DNA of 64,000 bases, taken from NCBI GenBank assembly GCA_945881775.1, contig CAMCVE010000006.1, positions 60,288-124,287 of the forward strand, written 5' to 3'. Each line of letters starts with the position of its first letter. The stretch's first letter is position 1. Of the stretch, positions 16,333 to 25,478 are shown in pieces. Both the position numbers and the translations under genes were made by a program. The notes below the pieces were generated by a model. It ran no database searches. It was given only the letters and a program-made list of their open reading frames with translations, and was not told the DNA's origin. Origin of the DNA: Bacteriovorax stolpii. GTDB taxonomy: Bacteria; Bdellovibrionota; UBA2428.

Positions 16333-18873
16333 GTGCTAACAGACGGGCTTCCGAGCCGCATCGAGCTCCTTCTTTATCGAAACTTTCACGCTGGTGAGAG
16401 TTTCACTAAGCAAGTCGCCGAAATTCGTGAACGATTCCCGGGCAAATCCCTGGTTTTTACCCTTTACGCAAGTGGAGTGGTCGAGTTTTGGGTGCTCCGC
16501 TACTTCCTCAAGCGTGCCTTCGGCGAAGCCTTTGCCCCTCGATATGCAAGCCGCATTTGGGCGCTCTTTTCGGAGCCGCTCCCCCTTCTTCTAAGGCGCG
16601 TTGCGTCGTTGCTCGGCCTCGCCAAACCCGTCTCACGAATTTGCCTCATCAGCGACGACCTCACGCAAGGTCGCTCGGCAGTGCTCAACTTCGAAACCCG
16701 CGACCGTCGACGTGCCTTTGAAACTCCCATGGGAGAAAAAGAACTCGCCTATCTCCAAAGACAGCACCAGGGCCTTCTTGTTGTGCCTGTCGTCTTTGTT
16801 TGGCAGCGCAAACGCGTGATCGAAAAAGAACGTTCGTCAAACATTTCCGAACGAGCGTGGAATTCACTTTTCTTTCCGCTCATTAGCGTCTGGAACCTTT
16901 TCCTAGGCGACCCCTACACGCCCAACTTCAGCCGCAAACTAGCGCTTCTGACATTGGGATACACGCACACGACTCTCCGCGCGGGCAATCCGATTCTCTT
17001 CGACGACACTCAGAGCCCCAAGATGGTGCGTCGCCTCGCGCTCATGGATATTCAGCAAGAGAAGAAAGTTATTCTCGGGCCTTCTTTTCGCTCCACGCGC
17101 TTTATCGCAGAAGGCATCTTCCGCGACCCCTCTCTTCACCGCACGATCCAAGCACTCTCCGCTGAAACAGGCGCACTCGAAATCTCTCTCCTAAAAAAAG
17201 CTGAGAAGTATTTCCGTGAAATGGGTTCCAAGTACAGCTACTCGACTGTCGAAGTGGCTTCGTGGTTTTTGCGTCGCGTGTTCCGCAACATCTTCGAAGG
17301 GCTGACCCTTCACGATGAAGATTTTGAGATGCTCCGCCGCGCCTCTAAAGAGGGTCCTCTCGTGTTTATTCCGACGCACAAGAGTTACGTCGATTTTCTC
17401 ATGCTCTCGCATCTCTTGCACGAGCGACAAATTGCACCGCCACACGTGATCGCAGGCATCAACTTGAATTTTTGGCCCTTTGGAGCGATCGCCAAACGTG
17501 GCGGTGCTGTCTTTATCAGACGGAGTTTCAAAGGGAACCCTCTCTATGGTGAAGTGCTCAAACACTACGTCTGCGCCCTCCTAACAAATAAGATTAATCT
17601 CGAGTTCTTCATCGAGGGCGCTCGGTCTCGGACCGGAAAACTCGCGCCCCCTCGCTATGGAATTCTCAAGATGATCACCGACGCCTACATCAAAGGCGAT
17701 CTCAAAGATAAGGTTCGCTTCGTTCCCGTCTCAATCATCTATGACCGCGTTACAGAGGATAAAGCTCACCGTCGCGAGCTCGAAGGCGGAGAAAAGGTCC
17801 AGGAGTCCTTTGTGGGCCTGTTTAAGGCGCTGCGCGTGCTTGCGAAAAATTTCGGCAAGGTGCACGTGCGCTTTGGCGAACCTGTTGCGATCGAAGAGTG
17901 GGCTCGCACTGAAATCGCCGATTCCTCCGGCAGCTCTCAATTGATTCGACTGGCAACTCAGAAACTTGCCTTCGAGGTGTGTCACCGCATCAATGCCGTG
18001 AGCCCCGTCACAAGCATCGGCGTGGTCTGCGCCCTGCTGCTCATGAAACCCGGGACCGCGTGGACTCGCGCTGAATTCGAAGCCGTCTTGCGGAAGTTCG
18101 AGACCGACCTTAAAAAGCTCGGCGTTCCTCTATCTCCTGAGCTCGAACAGAATTTTATTCATGCTTGCCGTCGCGCGATCGTCCGTCTCGTCGAGGACAA
18201 ACTCGTAGAAAAGTTTTACTCGAGTACGGGTGGACTCGGATATTTGGTCCCCGAGAAACAGCGTCTCGCAGTTTTCTACTACAAGAACACCGCGATCCAC
18301 GGGCTTCTCGACCTGAGCATCGCGGGCCTGTGCTCCGCCAAGAGCGGCGCCTTTTTCGAGGAAGCCCTTGAGCTAAGGGGATTTCTTCAGTTCGAGTTTT
18401 TCTTCCAAGAAAAAGAAGCCTACGCAAAGCACGTCTCCACGCTTTCTAAATCCTTTGATTGCTCCACCTACGCCTACTTACTCGATTCTTACTTAGAAAC
18501 ACTTCAAAGCGGACTCGAGTCTCTGATGGAAATGCAGGACCTCATTTTGGGCCGTAAAGAGTGGCAGTCCCGACTCATGAAACGCGGGCGCCTTCGCGTC
18601 CAACAGGGCGAGCTACAGAATTCGGAGTCTGTGAATACTCAGGCCTTCGTTGCATTCCTCGAGCTCGCGCTCAACAGGCAGTGGCTCACACCCACAAAAG
18701 CAGAAGAAGACCTGCTAAGACCCAGCCACTCTAAAAATCTTCAAACTCAAATTCAGCGTATCCAGGCCTACCGCCTGCGTATCCGCGAATGGACGCCTTT
18801 CTCCATTTCCAGCGAGAGCCTTCCCGATGACCCCAATGAAGACGCCTTCGGCCTCCCTGCGCCGAAAGCTTGA
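16333..18873 (+). CDS. plsB: Glycerol-3-phosphate acyltransferase (PlsB family)
   Basis: 846 residues, near the 807 of E. coli PlsB. Acylates sn-glycerol 3-phosphate at the inner membrane, first step of phospholipid synthesis. The four acyltransferase motifs are visible: PTHKSYVDFLML (HX4D, about residue 352), GAVFIRRSFKG, FFIEGARSRTGK and VPVSIIYD. Long N- and C-terminal helical regions match the PlsB architecture rather than the short PlsY or PlsC type. The GTG start places it 6 bases from a -10 box; a later start is possible. The DUF2400 gene starts inside its last 47 bases. A PlsC-like gene and glpK lie 25 kb away. Confidence 0.9.
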   Translation: MLTDGLPSRIELLLYRNFHAGESFTKQVAEIRERFPGKSLVFTLYASGVVEFWVLRYFLKRAFGEAFAPRYASRIWALFSEPLPLLLRRVASLLGLAKPVSRICLISDDLTQGRSAVLNFETRDRRRAFETPMGEKELAYLQRQHQGLLVVPVVFVWQRKRVIEKERSSNISERAWNSLFFPLISVWNLFLGDPYTPNFSRKLALLTLGYTHTTLRAGNPILFDDTQSPKMVRRLALMDIQQEKKVILGPSFRSTRFIAEGIFRDPSLHRTIQALSAETGALEISLLKKAEKYFREMGSKYSYSTVEVASWFLRRVFRNIFEGLTLHDEDFEMLRRASKEGPLVFIPTHKSYVDFLMLSHLLHERQIAPPHVIAGINLNFWPFGAIAKRGGAVFIRRSFKGNPLYGEVLKHYVCALLTNKINLEFFIEGARSRTGKLAPPRYGILKMITDAYIKGDLKDKVRFVPVSIIYDRVTEDKAHRRELEGGEKVQESFVGLFKALRVLAKNFGKVHVRFGEPVAIEEWARTEIADSSGSSQLIRLATQKLAFEVCHRINAVSPVTSIGVVCALLLMKPGTAWTRAEFEAVLRKFETDLKKLGVPLSPELEQNFIHACRRAIVRLVEDKLVEKFYSSTGGLGYLVPEKQRLAVFYYKNTAIHGLLDLSIAGLCSAKSGAFFEEALELRGFLQFEFFFQEKEAYAKHVSTLSKSFDCSTYAYLLDSYLETLQSGLESLMEMQDLILGRKEWQSRLMKRGRLRVQQGELQNSESVNTQAFVAFLELALNRQWLTPTKAEEDLLRPSHSKNLQTQIQRIQAYRLRIREWTPFSISSESLPDDPNEDAFGLPAPKA

Positions 18874-19714
18874 TCGTCTTTACGACGAGCTCTCCCGCGA
18901 GGAATTTCTCGTCAAAGATCCACTGGGGGCGATTGATCGCAGTTTGCCTTGTGAAGATTTGGAGTTGCTCTCATTTTTGATCGCGGGCCTGTCCTATGGT
19001 CGCGTCGAAAGCATTTATGGAAGTTTTTCCTCACTACTAAAGCGTCTCTCTCTGATCGGAATTCGTGACAACGGGGGCGGCCTCGCTTGCTGGCTCGACG
19101 AAACTTCGCCGCGGCAGCAGAAAATACTGCTTGATCGAGTCCTTTCGGGATGGGTGCATCGGCTCAACACCGCTCGTGACTTAAGAGATGTTTTAATTCT
19201 GCTGGGCAATGTGCGGCGGGAACACACTTCACTTGCTCAAGTTTTTGTCGAAGCCTCGAGAGGCCTTGGGCCCGAGAATTCTAAGGCTGTGCTTGTTGAT
19301 TTTTGTCAGCGTCTCGATGCTCTCGGGCCCGCCAGAAAAATGAAACCCTCGCGACGCTCTCCGGTTTGGGCGGGCACCGGTGCTTCATGGTTTTATGCAA
19401 GTCCAAGCCAAGGCTCGACATGCAAACGCCTGCTGATGTGGTTGCGCTGGATGGCTCGCAAAGATTCGATCGATCTAGGACTCTGGCAAGATCGCTTTCC
19501 GCAGCACCGCTTACAAGAATACCTTTTCTGGCCCGTGGACACCCACATTCACAAGTGGGCCCTGCAAGAAGGTATCACAAGCAGACGAAGCGCTAACTGG
19601 GCACTCGTCGAGGAACTCACCGAGTGGGGGAGACTTCTCTGTCCAGAAGATCCCATTCGCTACGATTTTGTAATTTGTCAGTCGGGAATGCGGCTCTTTC
19701 GCACGCGCGCGTAG
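18827..19714 (+). CDS. TIGR02757/DUF2400 family protein
   Basis: 295 residues matching the DUF2400 family: DPLGAIDRS near residue 33, FLIAGLSYGRVESI, TCKRLLMWLRWMARKDSIDLGLW near residue 200, WPVDTHIHKWALQEG and DPIRYDFVICQSG at the C terminus. The conserved R..MWLRWM.R and DTH blocks make the family certain but its biochemical function is unknown; the pattern of helices and the RWM-R block recall HhH-type DNA glycosylases, which is only a suggestion. The start lies within the end of plsB, so the two are probably translated together. Confidence 0.9.
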   Translation: MTPMKTPSASLRRKLDRLYDELSREEFLVKDPLGAIDRSLPCEDLELLSFLIAGLSYGRVESIYGSFSSLLKRLSLIGIRDNGGGLACWLDETSPRQQKILLDRVLSGWVHRLNTARDLRDVLILLGNVRREHTSLAQVFVEASRGLGPENSKAVLVDFCQRLDALGPARKMKPSRRSPVWAGTGASWFYASPSQGSTCKRLLMWLRWMARKDSIDLGLWQDRFPQHRLQEYLFWPVDTHIHKWALQEGITSRRSANWALVEELTEWGRLLCPEDPIRYDFVICQSGMRLFRTRA

Positions 19715-19718
19715 GCGC

Positions 19719-20651
19719 TCAAATGTTCACGCTAAGACTAAGAGCATGATATTGGCTCTTAGAATTTTCGGTCGAAAACTTCATGCCGTAGTCTAGCTTC
19801 AAGGAGTCCTTGCTATATCCGAGACCAAGACCCACGTACTTTTGTTCCCAAGAAGGAAGCGAGCGATACGATCCCCTGAGGCGCAGCTCGGGGCTAACCG
19901 CAAAATCTGCACCGAAGCTAACGCTCGCCGAAGCGTCAGATTTTGCAAATCCTGTGTCCGCTGAGCCTTCAGGTGGCTTGAGGAAATCCACTTGACCCAG
20001 AACCGTCAGGCCGCCGCTCAACTGACCCGAGAGACCGGCCGATAGCGTGCGATTGAGGTAGCCTGTCTCGTCGGCAATCATATCGAGACCCGCGAGACCA
20101 AGGGTCCATTGCGGAGCGAGCTTCACCATAATTCCAATATCGCCAGACCAGAATGCCGTCGCGGGCAACGCAGTTCCTTCGGGACGAATGTAACGATGTT
20201 GCCCCGAGAGGCCCACGGCCACCGTGTCCGAAACTTTGGTCATGAGAGAAACCAAGGCACTGTGCTCTAGGCGGGCAAAGTTTCCGAGCGCGGGATCGTC
20301 GTAACGAGACAAGTCTTCGATATTTCGTTGCGAGAAGGAAACCCCTCCTCCGAGTTTGCTCGATTTGGTATCGATAATTTGAGCGCGGAGCTGGTCGCCC
20401 ACCGTGTTGTAAGAAAATCCGAGAGAGTATTCTTCATCGAATGCTGGAGCGGCGGGGTTGGAATAGGCAAAATCCGCGCGGTTGGGGTGGGCCACAAGAG
20501 CCCCTCCGAGCGCCACGCCCTCGGCACCCATCCAGGAAGCGCGGTCGCTTAGGATATAGGCCGGCTCGGCTGCCGATGCCGAAAAAGCCCCTCCCGCCAC
20601 AATAATAGAAAGGCTACAGAGACCCTTACTTTTTACGCCAAAAATGCTCAC
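19719..20651 (-). CDS. Outer-membrane beta-barrel protein (PorV/UPF0164-like)
   Basis: 310 residues with a signal peptide (about 1-27, ending ASA). SDRASWMGAEGVALGG..VAHPNRADFAYSNPAAPAF right after cleavage is the N-terminal plug-like segment of PorV/PorQ/FadL-like barrels (small residues and NPA). The rest is alternating strands with frequent Gly and aromatic residues (YKYVGLGLGYSKD-like at the end) and finishes in a hydrophobic LSLSVNI strand. Probable 14-strand barrel; substrate unknown. The start is a GTG, with a perfect inverted repeat 10 bases upstream that may control it. Confidence 0.7.
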   Translation of the reverse strand: MSIFGVKSKGLCSLSIIVAGGAFSASAAEPAYILSDRASWMGAEGVALGGALVAHPNRADFAYSNPAAPAFDEEYSLGFSYNTVGDQLRAQIIDTKSSKLGGGVSFSQRNIEDLSRYDDPALGNFARLEHSALVSLMTKVSDTVAVGLSGQHRYIRPEGTALPATAFWSGDIGIMVKLAPQWTLGLAGLDMIADETGYLNRTLSAGLSGQLSGGLTVLGQVDFLKPPEGSADTGFAKSDASASVSFGADFAVSPELRLRGSYRSLPSWEQKYVGLGLGYSKDSLKLDYGMKFSTENSKSQYHALSLSVNI

Positions 20652-20660
20652 AATTTAGAC

Positions 20661-20675
20661 ACCCTATCATAGGGT
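20661..20675. promoter_or_regulatory. Inverted repeat ACCCTA-3-TAGGGT
   Basis: A perfect 6-bp inverted repeat with a 3-base spacer, 10 bases before the GTG of the barrel gene and about 135 bases before the expected start point of the sigma-54 promoter on the other strand. It could be an operator for the barrel gene or an enhancer site for the divergent gene. Confidence 0.5.
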
Positions 20676-20682
20676 CGACACA

Positions 20683-20696
20683 CTGGCGATCGCCAG
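20683..20696. promoter_or_regulatory. Perfect 14-bp palindrome CTGGCGATCGCCAG
   Basis: A perfect palindrome in the divergent intergenic region, about 85-100 bases upstream of the -24 element at 20769. Distance and symmetry fit a binding site for a bacterial enhancer-binding protein that activates sigma-54 promoters. The core GCGATCGC also matches the HIP1-type motif, here seen only once. Confidence 0.5.
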
Positions 20697-20768
20697 AGAA
20701 CCCCAATAGAGACCCAAAACTCCCCCAATTTTATATACTTAGGCGGCCATCCCTGAGATCAAAAACCC

Positions 20769-20784
20769 TGGCACTGAGCTTGCT
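20769..20784 (+). promoter_or_regulatory. Sigma-54 promoter TGGCAC-5-TTGCT
   Basis: TGGCAC (20769-20774), five bases, then TTGCT (20780-20784), an almost exact match to the RpoN consensus with the invariant GG and GC ten bases apart. Transcription would start near 20795, about 20 bases before the ATG at 20816, leaving room for the AGGGGG ribosome-binding site. Two palindromes lie upstream at enhancer distance. Confidence 0.8.
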
Positions 20785-20815
20785 CTTAATGGCGCAAGGG
20801 GTTTTAGGGGGAATT

Positions 20816-21544
20816 ATGAAAAACAGAACGACGCTTCTTGGATACAGCGGTCTCTTCATGGCGGTGCTTTCCATGGGTTCGCAGGCTGAGGCCTATACGA
20901 ACCTCAATATGGGACTAAGCCTTAACAGTGGCTCGGCCTTCGGGGCTCCGATGTTCGGTTACGGTGGAGCTGCTGGAAGTTTCGGCGCTCTCAACGGCTG
21001 CATGAATCAGGGCGGCTTTATGGGCGGCCCAGGTGGCTTTGGGGGCGGCGGCCTCATGGGAGGGAATCTTGGACTTCCTCCTCCACCTCGACTTATTCCT
21101 CCTCATCTTCAGGGTGGCGGATATCTCGGTGGCGGCATGATGGGTAGTCCTTACTTGCCCGGCGGACATCCCTGCATGAACTTCTGCCAACCGACCTACG
21201 CTTACGCTCAGCCTCCCATGATGGGCCCTGTTCAGGGCGGCCCCATGCTCGGTGGCGGTGGCGGCATGATGATGGCCAGTGCGGGCGGCTCAGCTTCATC
21301 CAGCTCAGGGTCCAACGTGTATTCGATCTCGGGCCACGGAACGACGGTCATCGACCTGCGTCCGAAGGTCGAAGACAACACCGGGGACATCATCTGGGCG
21401 GCAGCGCTCGGCATCGGAATGCAGGCCCCTAACGTTTATCCCTTCGCGGGTGAGCGCGGCACGCCGACCAACTTCGGCAACTTCTTCTATCAAGAAGGCA
21501 ATCGCGACTGGTCGCTTCAAGAGCGTCCTCACGCCAGCCCCTAA
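20816..21544 (+). CDS. Exported Gly/Met/Pro-rich protein
   Basis: 242 residues: signal peptide (about 1-26, ending AEA), then a low-complexity region to about residue 160 rich in Gly, Met and Pro (MGGPGGFGGGGLMGG, GPPPPRLIPP-like, MMGPVQGGPMLGGGG), a Ser-rich linker, and a more ordered C-terminal part (VYSISGHGTTVIDLRP to the end). Three Cys and several His and Met could bind metal or cross-link. No family is recognised. ATG 20816 has AGGGGG four bases before it and lies downstream of the sigma-54 promoter, so expression is probably switched by an activator. Composition is unlike the neighbours; a surface or appendage protein is possible. Confidence 0.75.
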   Translation: MKNRTTLLGYSGLFMAVLSMGSQAEAYTNLNMGLSLNSGSAFGAPMFGYGGAAGSFGALNGCMNQGGFMGGPGGFGGGGLMGGNLGLPPPPRLIPPHLQGGGYLGGGMMGSPYLPGGHPCMNFCQPTYAYAQPPMMGPVQGGPMLGGGGGMMMASAGGSASSSSGSNVYSISGHGTTVIDLRPKVEDNTGDIIWAAALGIGMQAPNVYPFAGERGTPTNFGNFFYQEGNRDWSLQERPHASP

Positions 21545-21560
21545 AGTTGCCATCACCCCT

Positions 21561-21581
21561 CGGCTCACCTAAAGTGAGCCG
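21561..21581 (+). promoter_or_regulatory. Hairpin CGGCTCAC-5-GTGAGCCG abutting the galU start
   Basis: A perfect 8-bp stem with a CTAAA loop ends two bases before the galU ATG (21584). No run of T follows, so it is not a standard terminator; it covers the place where a ribosome-binding site should be, and none is visible. It may end or protect the upstream mRNA, or control galU translation. Confidence 0.6.
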
Positions 21582-21583
21582 GC

Positions 21584-22495
21584 ATGTCGGCCAATAGAAA
21601 AGTTTCAAAAGTCGTGATCCCGGTCGCAGGACTGGGATCGCGTTTTCTTCCGGCCACTAAAGCCCTTCCAAAAGAACTTCTTCCGATTGTCGACAAGCCG
21701 ATCATCCACCACATCGTCAAAGAAGCGGTCGATGCGGGTCTCGAAACCGTGGTCTTTGTGACCTCGCGTCCTAAGATCCTTATCGAAGATTATTTCGACC
21801 CTGCCGATCTCACATCTCATAAGCTCGCCGAAGTGCATAAGGCTCATCTCATCGAAGAAACACTCGAGCTGAGCCGCAAAATCGATATCGTGAGCGTTCG
21901 CCAGTACCATCCTCAAGGGCTGGGGCATGCGGTCTTGCAGGCTGCCCCTGTTGTAGGCGGCCAGAACTTCGCAGTTGTGCTGGGTGACGACCTGATTCGT
22001 ACGCGAGGAAAAACCACGGCCATTGGGCAGTGTCTCGCCGATTTCCAAGCACGCGATAGCGGCTCCGTGATCGGAGTGCTTCGCGTTCCATCGGATCAAA
22101 CTTCCCTCTATGGCATTTGTGATCTTGGTGGAGCAGACTTCACTCCCTCAACGCGATCACTCAAAGTCCGCGGCTTTGTCGAAAAACCTTCACCCTCCGA
22201 GACTCCCTCCAACTGGGCTCTTCCAGGCCGCTATGTTTTCGAGCCCACAATTCTTGATGCGCTTCGAGAAACTCTTCCCGGCAAAGGTGGCGAGATTCAG
22301 CTCACCGACGGCATGGTTTCTCTACTTAAGAAAAGCCCCTTCTACGCGCAAGCCATCGAAGGAGAGCGCTTCGACACGGGCAACAAGCTTGGCTACATCA
22401 TCGCAAACGTCGCCTACGGTCTGGACGATCCCGCTTACCGGGCCGAACTTTCTGCACTTTTAAAGGAGCTTATGCACCATGAAGGCCTTATCTAA
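21584..22495 (+). CDS. galU: UTP-glucose-1-phosphate uridylyltransferase
   Basis: 303-residue cytoplasmic enzyme making UDP-glucose from glucose 1-phosphate and UTP for polysaccharide and LPS synthesis. The nucleotide-binding start VIPVAGLGSRFLPATKALPK and the KPIIHHIVKEAV segment are diagnostic; LGDDLI holds the metal-binding Asp, and VRGFVEKPSPSE, LPGRYVF and GEIQLTDGM complete the family pattern. It starts right after a hairpin and its end overlaps the next gene by 17 bases. Confidence 0.95.
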   Translation: MSANRKVSKVVIPVAGLGSRFLPATKALPKELLPIVDKPIIHHIVKEAVDAGLETVVFVTSRPKILIEDYFDPADLTSHKLAEVHKAHLIEETLELSRKIDIVSVRQYHPQGLGHAVLQAAPVVGGQNFAVVLGDDLIRTRGKTTAIGQCLADFQARDSGSVIGVLRVPSDQTSLYGICDLGGADFTPSTRSLKVRGFVEKPSPSETPSNWALPGRYVFEPTILDALRETLPGKGGEIQLTDGMVSLLKKSPFYAQAIEGERFDTGNKLGYIIANVAYGLDDPAYRAELSALLKELMHHEGLI

Positions 22496-23378
22496 ATCTT
22501 TTGCCATCGCAGTTTTGGCGAGCACAGTCGGCGGTGCCCTGCATGCGCACGTTCCTCAAGCGAGCCAGCTCGCTCGTTTTCAAGCGGGGCTCTTAAACCG
22601 TGCACGCTCTTTTGAATCCAGCGGCACATTGCAGTTCCAAGGTCAGTCGATTTCTTACTCACTCTCGTGGGTGAGTCCTGAGGTCTATTCTGTTCGCCTT
22701 TCTCGTCTGCCCGGAAGTCTTTACACCCAAGGGCGCGGACCCGATGCCTGGACGCTGGTGCGCAAACAAACCTTATGCATCATCAAAACCGAGTCGAAGG
22801 TGGTCAACTGCCCTTCGCCTCAAGCTTGGTCGCTGCTCGAACTTTCTGGAATCCCCGAAGCAGGCGCACGGGGCCTCTTCACGGCAGATATTCTCGACTC
22901 GAGCGAGATTTCTTACCAAGAGACGGACTCGACAATTCCCGAGGATATCTCACTCCGCAGAGTCATGCTTGTCATGTCCCGTGAAGGCAAGACTCCCGTC
23001 ACTCAACTCGAAGTGCGCGGCAAAGACACCGACACCGGCACGCCAGGGCTTGAATATCCCCTGGTTCGCTTCGACCAAACTTTTCTTGCGCCCGTTCTTC
23101 TGCGCGTGAAGAGCAAAGGCGAGATTTTCACAGTCACAGCTTCCTCTGATCTCGAAATTCGTCGCGGCCGAAACCGTTTCACATCCGTACTTGCAACCGA
23201 ACTTTTTGTACAATCCAACCTTCAGCAGAGTTTTGTCCTGCGTCGTGAGGAGCCCAAGCCGAATGGAGGCCTGAAGCTTCCGTCGATTGAAAAAAGCCTT
23301 TCTCAAGTCGACGCACTCAGGGACGACTTGTCGGTTGGCGGGCAGTTTCTTCTCGACGCCTTCCTTCTGACTCATTGA
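22479..23378 (+). CDS. Exported protein of unknown function, LolA-like pattern
   Basis: 299 residues with a signal peptide (about 1-23, ending LHA). The region SFESSGTLQFQGQSISYSLSWVSPEVYSVRLS reads as a row of amphipathic beta strands like the half-barrel of LolA/outer-membrane lipoprotein-carrier folds, with a conserved-looking Cys pair around residues 100-110 (LCIIKTESKVVNC). The match is to fold style only; no signature was found. It overlaps the end of galU by 17 bases and is followed by priA after 12 bases, so the three are probably one transcript. Confidence 0.6.
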   Translation: MKALSKSFAIAVLASTVGGALHAHVPQASQLARFQAGLLNRARSFESSGTLQFQGQSISYSLSWVSPEVYSVRLSRLPGSLYTQGRGPDAWTLVRKQTLCIIKTESKVVNCPSPQAWSLLELSGIPEAGARGLFTADILDSSEISYQETDSTIPEDISLRRVMLVMSREGKTPVTQLEVRGKDTDTGTPGLEYPLVRFDQTFLAPVLLRVKSKGEIFTVTASSDLEIRRGRNRFTSVLATELFVQSNLQQSFVLRREEPKPNGGLKLPSIEKSLSQVDALRDDLSVGGQFLLDAFLLTH

Positions 23379-23390
23379 GAACGACTGGGG

Positions 23391-25478
23391 ATGAGCCAAC
23401 TCTTTGCTGACGTTGCCGTCCCCGCGCCTTTCTATCCCTGGAAGACTCTTTTTACCTACCGGGTGCCGGAGCTGCTCGCAGGTAGTCTTGCAAACGGGAT
23501 GTTGGTGCGCCTGAATTTTGGTCGGCGCGATACTTGGGGCGTTGTCTGCAAGCAGCACTCTACAGCCCCCGACGCCAAGATTCGCGTAAAAGAACTCGGC
23601 ACACTTTTGCTTGCTCATCCCGCGCTTAGCGAAAGACGAATGCGGTTTTTGGAGAGAATTGCTGAGCACTATTTGCATCCGCTAGGTCTTGTGATCGAAG
23701 CGGCTCTTCCTGCGCCGATCCGCACAGGCACGCCCCGCACGCTCGCGTATGAATTTCCGACCTCGCCCGTGGTTGTGAAGGTATCTCCATCAGACAAGGT
23801 CCTCAACAACGAGCAAAGCCAGGCCCACAAAAGCATCGTCGAATCACCTCAAGGATCGCACTTGCTTTGGGGTGTCACCGGCTCTGGAAAAACAGAAGTG
23901 TATCTGCGCGTGATCGAAGACGTCCTTGCTCGCGGACAAAGCGCCCTGATTCTTGTGCCCGAGATCGCGCTTACGCCTTTGCTCACAGAGCGTTTTGAAT
24001 CGAGATTTCCCGATCAGGTCGCCACTTTTCACAGCGCTCAAACCCCAAAGAAACTTCGTGAAGCGTGGTTCGATGTTTGGACTGGTCGCAAACGCATCGC
24101 GCTTGGAGCCCGCTCGGCACTCTTTGCGCCCCTCGAGAATCTTGGCGTGATCGTCGTGGATGAGGAGCATGATGGGTCCTACAAACAAGAAGAGGGTTTC
24201 CGCTACAATGCGCGAGATGCCGCGCTCATGCTCGCGGAAATTTACGAATGTCGCTGTGTTTTGGGGAGCGCCACTCCCAGCGCAGAAAGTCTAGCCGCTG
24301 CACGTGCTGGCCGCTCAACGCTTTACCGACTCTCAGACCGGGCCGTTAGAGGGGCGCAGCTTCCCGAGCTGACACTCGTCGACCTCAAGAAGTCATTGCC
24401 ACTTCAGTCCAAAATCCCACACGTCGAAATCCGTGACGAACACGCTCCGCCTACTCATCCCGGTGATTTCTTTTTGTCACCGGAACTCCGCGATAGCCTC
24501 GCCGCCACGCTCGCAAAAAAGCAACAAGCCATTCTCTTTATCAATCGTCGGGGCGTCGGAAGTCAAAAACTTTGCTCGGGCTGCGGCCACACTCTCGATT
24601 GTCCCAATTGCGCGGTGAAACTCACCCCGCACCTTGACCGAATGGTTTGCCACTACTGCGGCTACTCTTCGTTTGAGCCTTCGAAGTGTCCCCAGTGTAA
24701 GCGCGAAGAGTCTTTTATTTCTGTGGGCATCGGAACCGAGGGTATCGAGGAGGTGATGGGTTTTCATTTCCCCGAAGCGCGCGTGCTTCGACTTGACCGA
24801 GACACTGTGCAGACCAAAGATGACCTGGCCGACATCCTCGGAAAATTTGGTCGCGGTGAGGCCGACGTGCTCGTGGGCACGCAAATGGTCGCAAAAGGGC
24901 ATGACTTCCCAAACGTCACCCTTGTTGGAGTTCTCCTTGCTGACCTCGGCCTGAGCGTCCCCGACTTCCGCGCCTCAGAGCGAGGGCTTCAACTTCTGAT
25001 GCAGGTCGCGGGTCGAGCCGGTCGCGCTATGCAGCCCGGCAAGGTGCTCGTGCAAAGTTTTCAGCCCGAGCATCCCGTCTTTCAGGCACTCTCACAAAGC
25101 TCGGGACTGACGGCCTACAAAGACTTCCTCAGCGATGAACTCGTTAAGCGTCACCTCCTTAACTATCCGCCCTTCGCATCGCTTGCCTTGATCCGTTTCG
25201 ACGGCCTCGAAGAGAAGCTCGTCGAGCAAGCGGCCCAGAATGCGGCTCGCGCGCTCTTCAGGCTTCAAGCTCCCGGCCTGCAGGTTCTTGGTCCGACCGA
25301 TTCACCTCTGTCCAAATTGCGAGGTCGCTATCGCAAACAAGTCCTCATTAAGAGTCCCGATGAACGCGTTTTTCGCAAATCGCTAGAATGGCTTCTGCAG
25401 GGATGGTCAAAGGGTCAGCTCGAAAAACGCTTCAAGACGCGCATGTTTATCGACGTCGATCCCGTTCAGATGCTCTAA
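23391..25478 (+). CDS. priA: Primosomal protein N' (PriA helicase)
   Basis: 695 residues. Superfamily 2 3'-5' helicase that restarts stalled replication forks. The N-terminal PriA domain opens with PAPFYPWKTLFTYRVP; Walker A is GVTGSGKTEVYL (about residue 160-171), Walker B is DEEHDGSYKQEE (DEEH). The zinc-binding insertion carries eight Cys in CSGCGHTLDCPNC...CHYCGYS...CPQC (about residues 395-440), the hallmark of PriA. Motif VI is QVAGRAGRA. Complete and of normal length; it ends 80 bases before the next gene. Confidence 0.96.
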   Translation: MSQLFADVAVPAPFYPWKTLFTYRVPELLAGSLANGMLVRLNFGRRDTWGVVCKQHSTAPDAKIRVKELGTLLLAHPALSERRMRFLERIAEHYLHPLGLVIEAALPAPIRTGTPRTLAYEFPTSPVVVKVSPSDKVLNNEQSQAHKSIVESPQGSHLLWGVTGSGKTEVYLRVIEDVLARGQSALILVPEIALTPLLTERFESRFPDQVATFHSAQTPKKLREAWFDVWTGRKRIALGARSALFAPLENLGVIVVDEEHDGSYKQEEGFRYNARDAALMLAEIYECRCVLGSATPSAESLAAARAGRSTLYRLSDRAVRGAQLPELTLVDLKKSLPLQSKIPHVEIRDEHAPPTHPGDFFLSPELRDSLAATLAKKQQAILFINRRGVGSQKLCSGCGHTLDCPNCAVKLTPHLDRMVCHYCGYSSFEPSKCPQCKREESFISVGIGTEGIEEVMGFHFPEARVLRLDRDTVQTKDDLADILGKFGRGEADVLVGTQMVAKGHDFPNVTLVGVLLADLGLSVPDFRASERGLQLLMQVAGRAGRAMQPGKVLVQSFQPEHPVFQALSQSSGLTAYKDFLSDELVKRHLLNYPPFASLALIRFDGLEEKLVEQAAQNAARALFRLQAPGLQVLGPTDSPLSKLRGRYRKQVLIKSPDERVFRKSLEWLLQGWSKGQLEKRFKTRMFIDVDPVQML

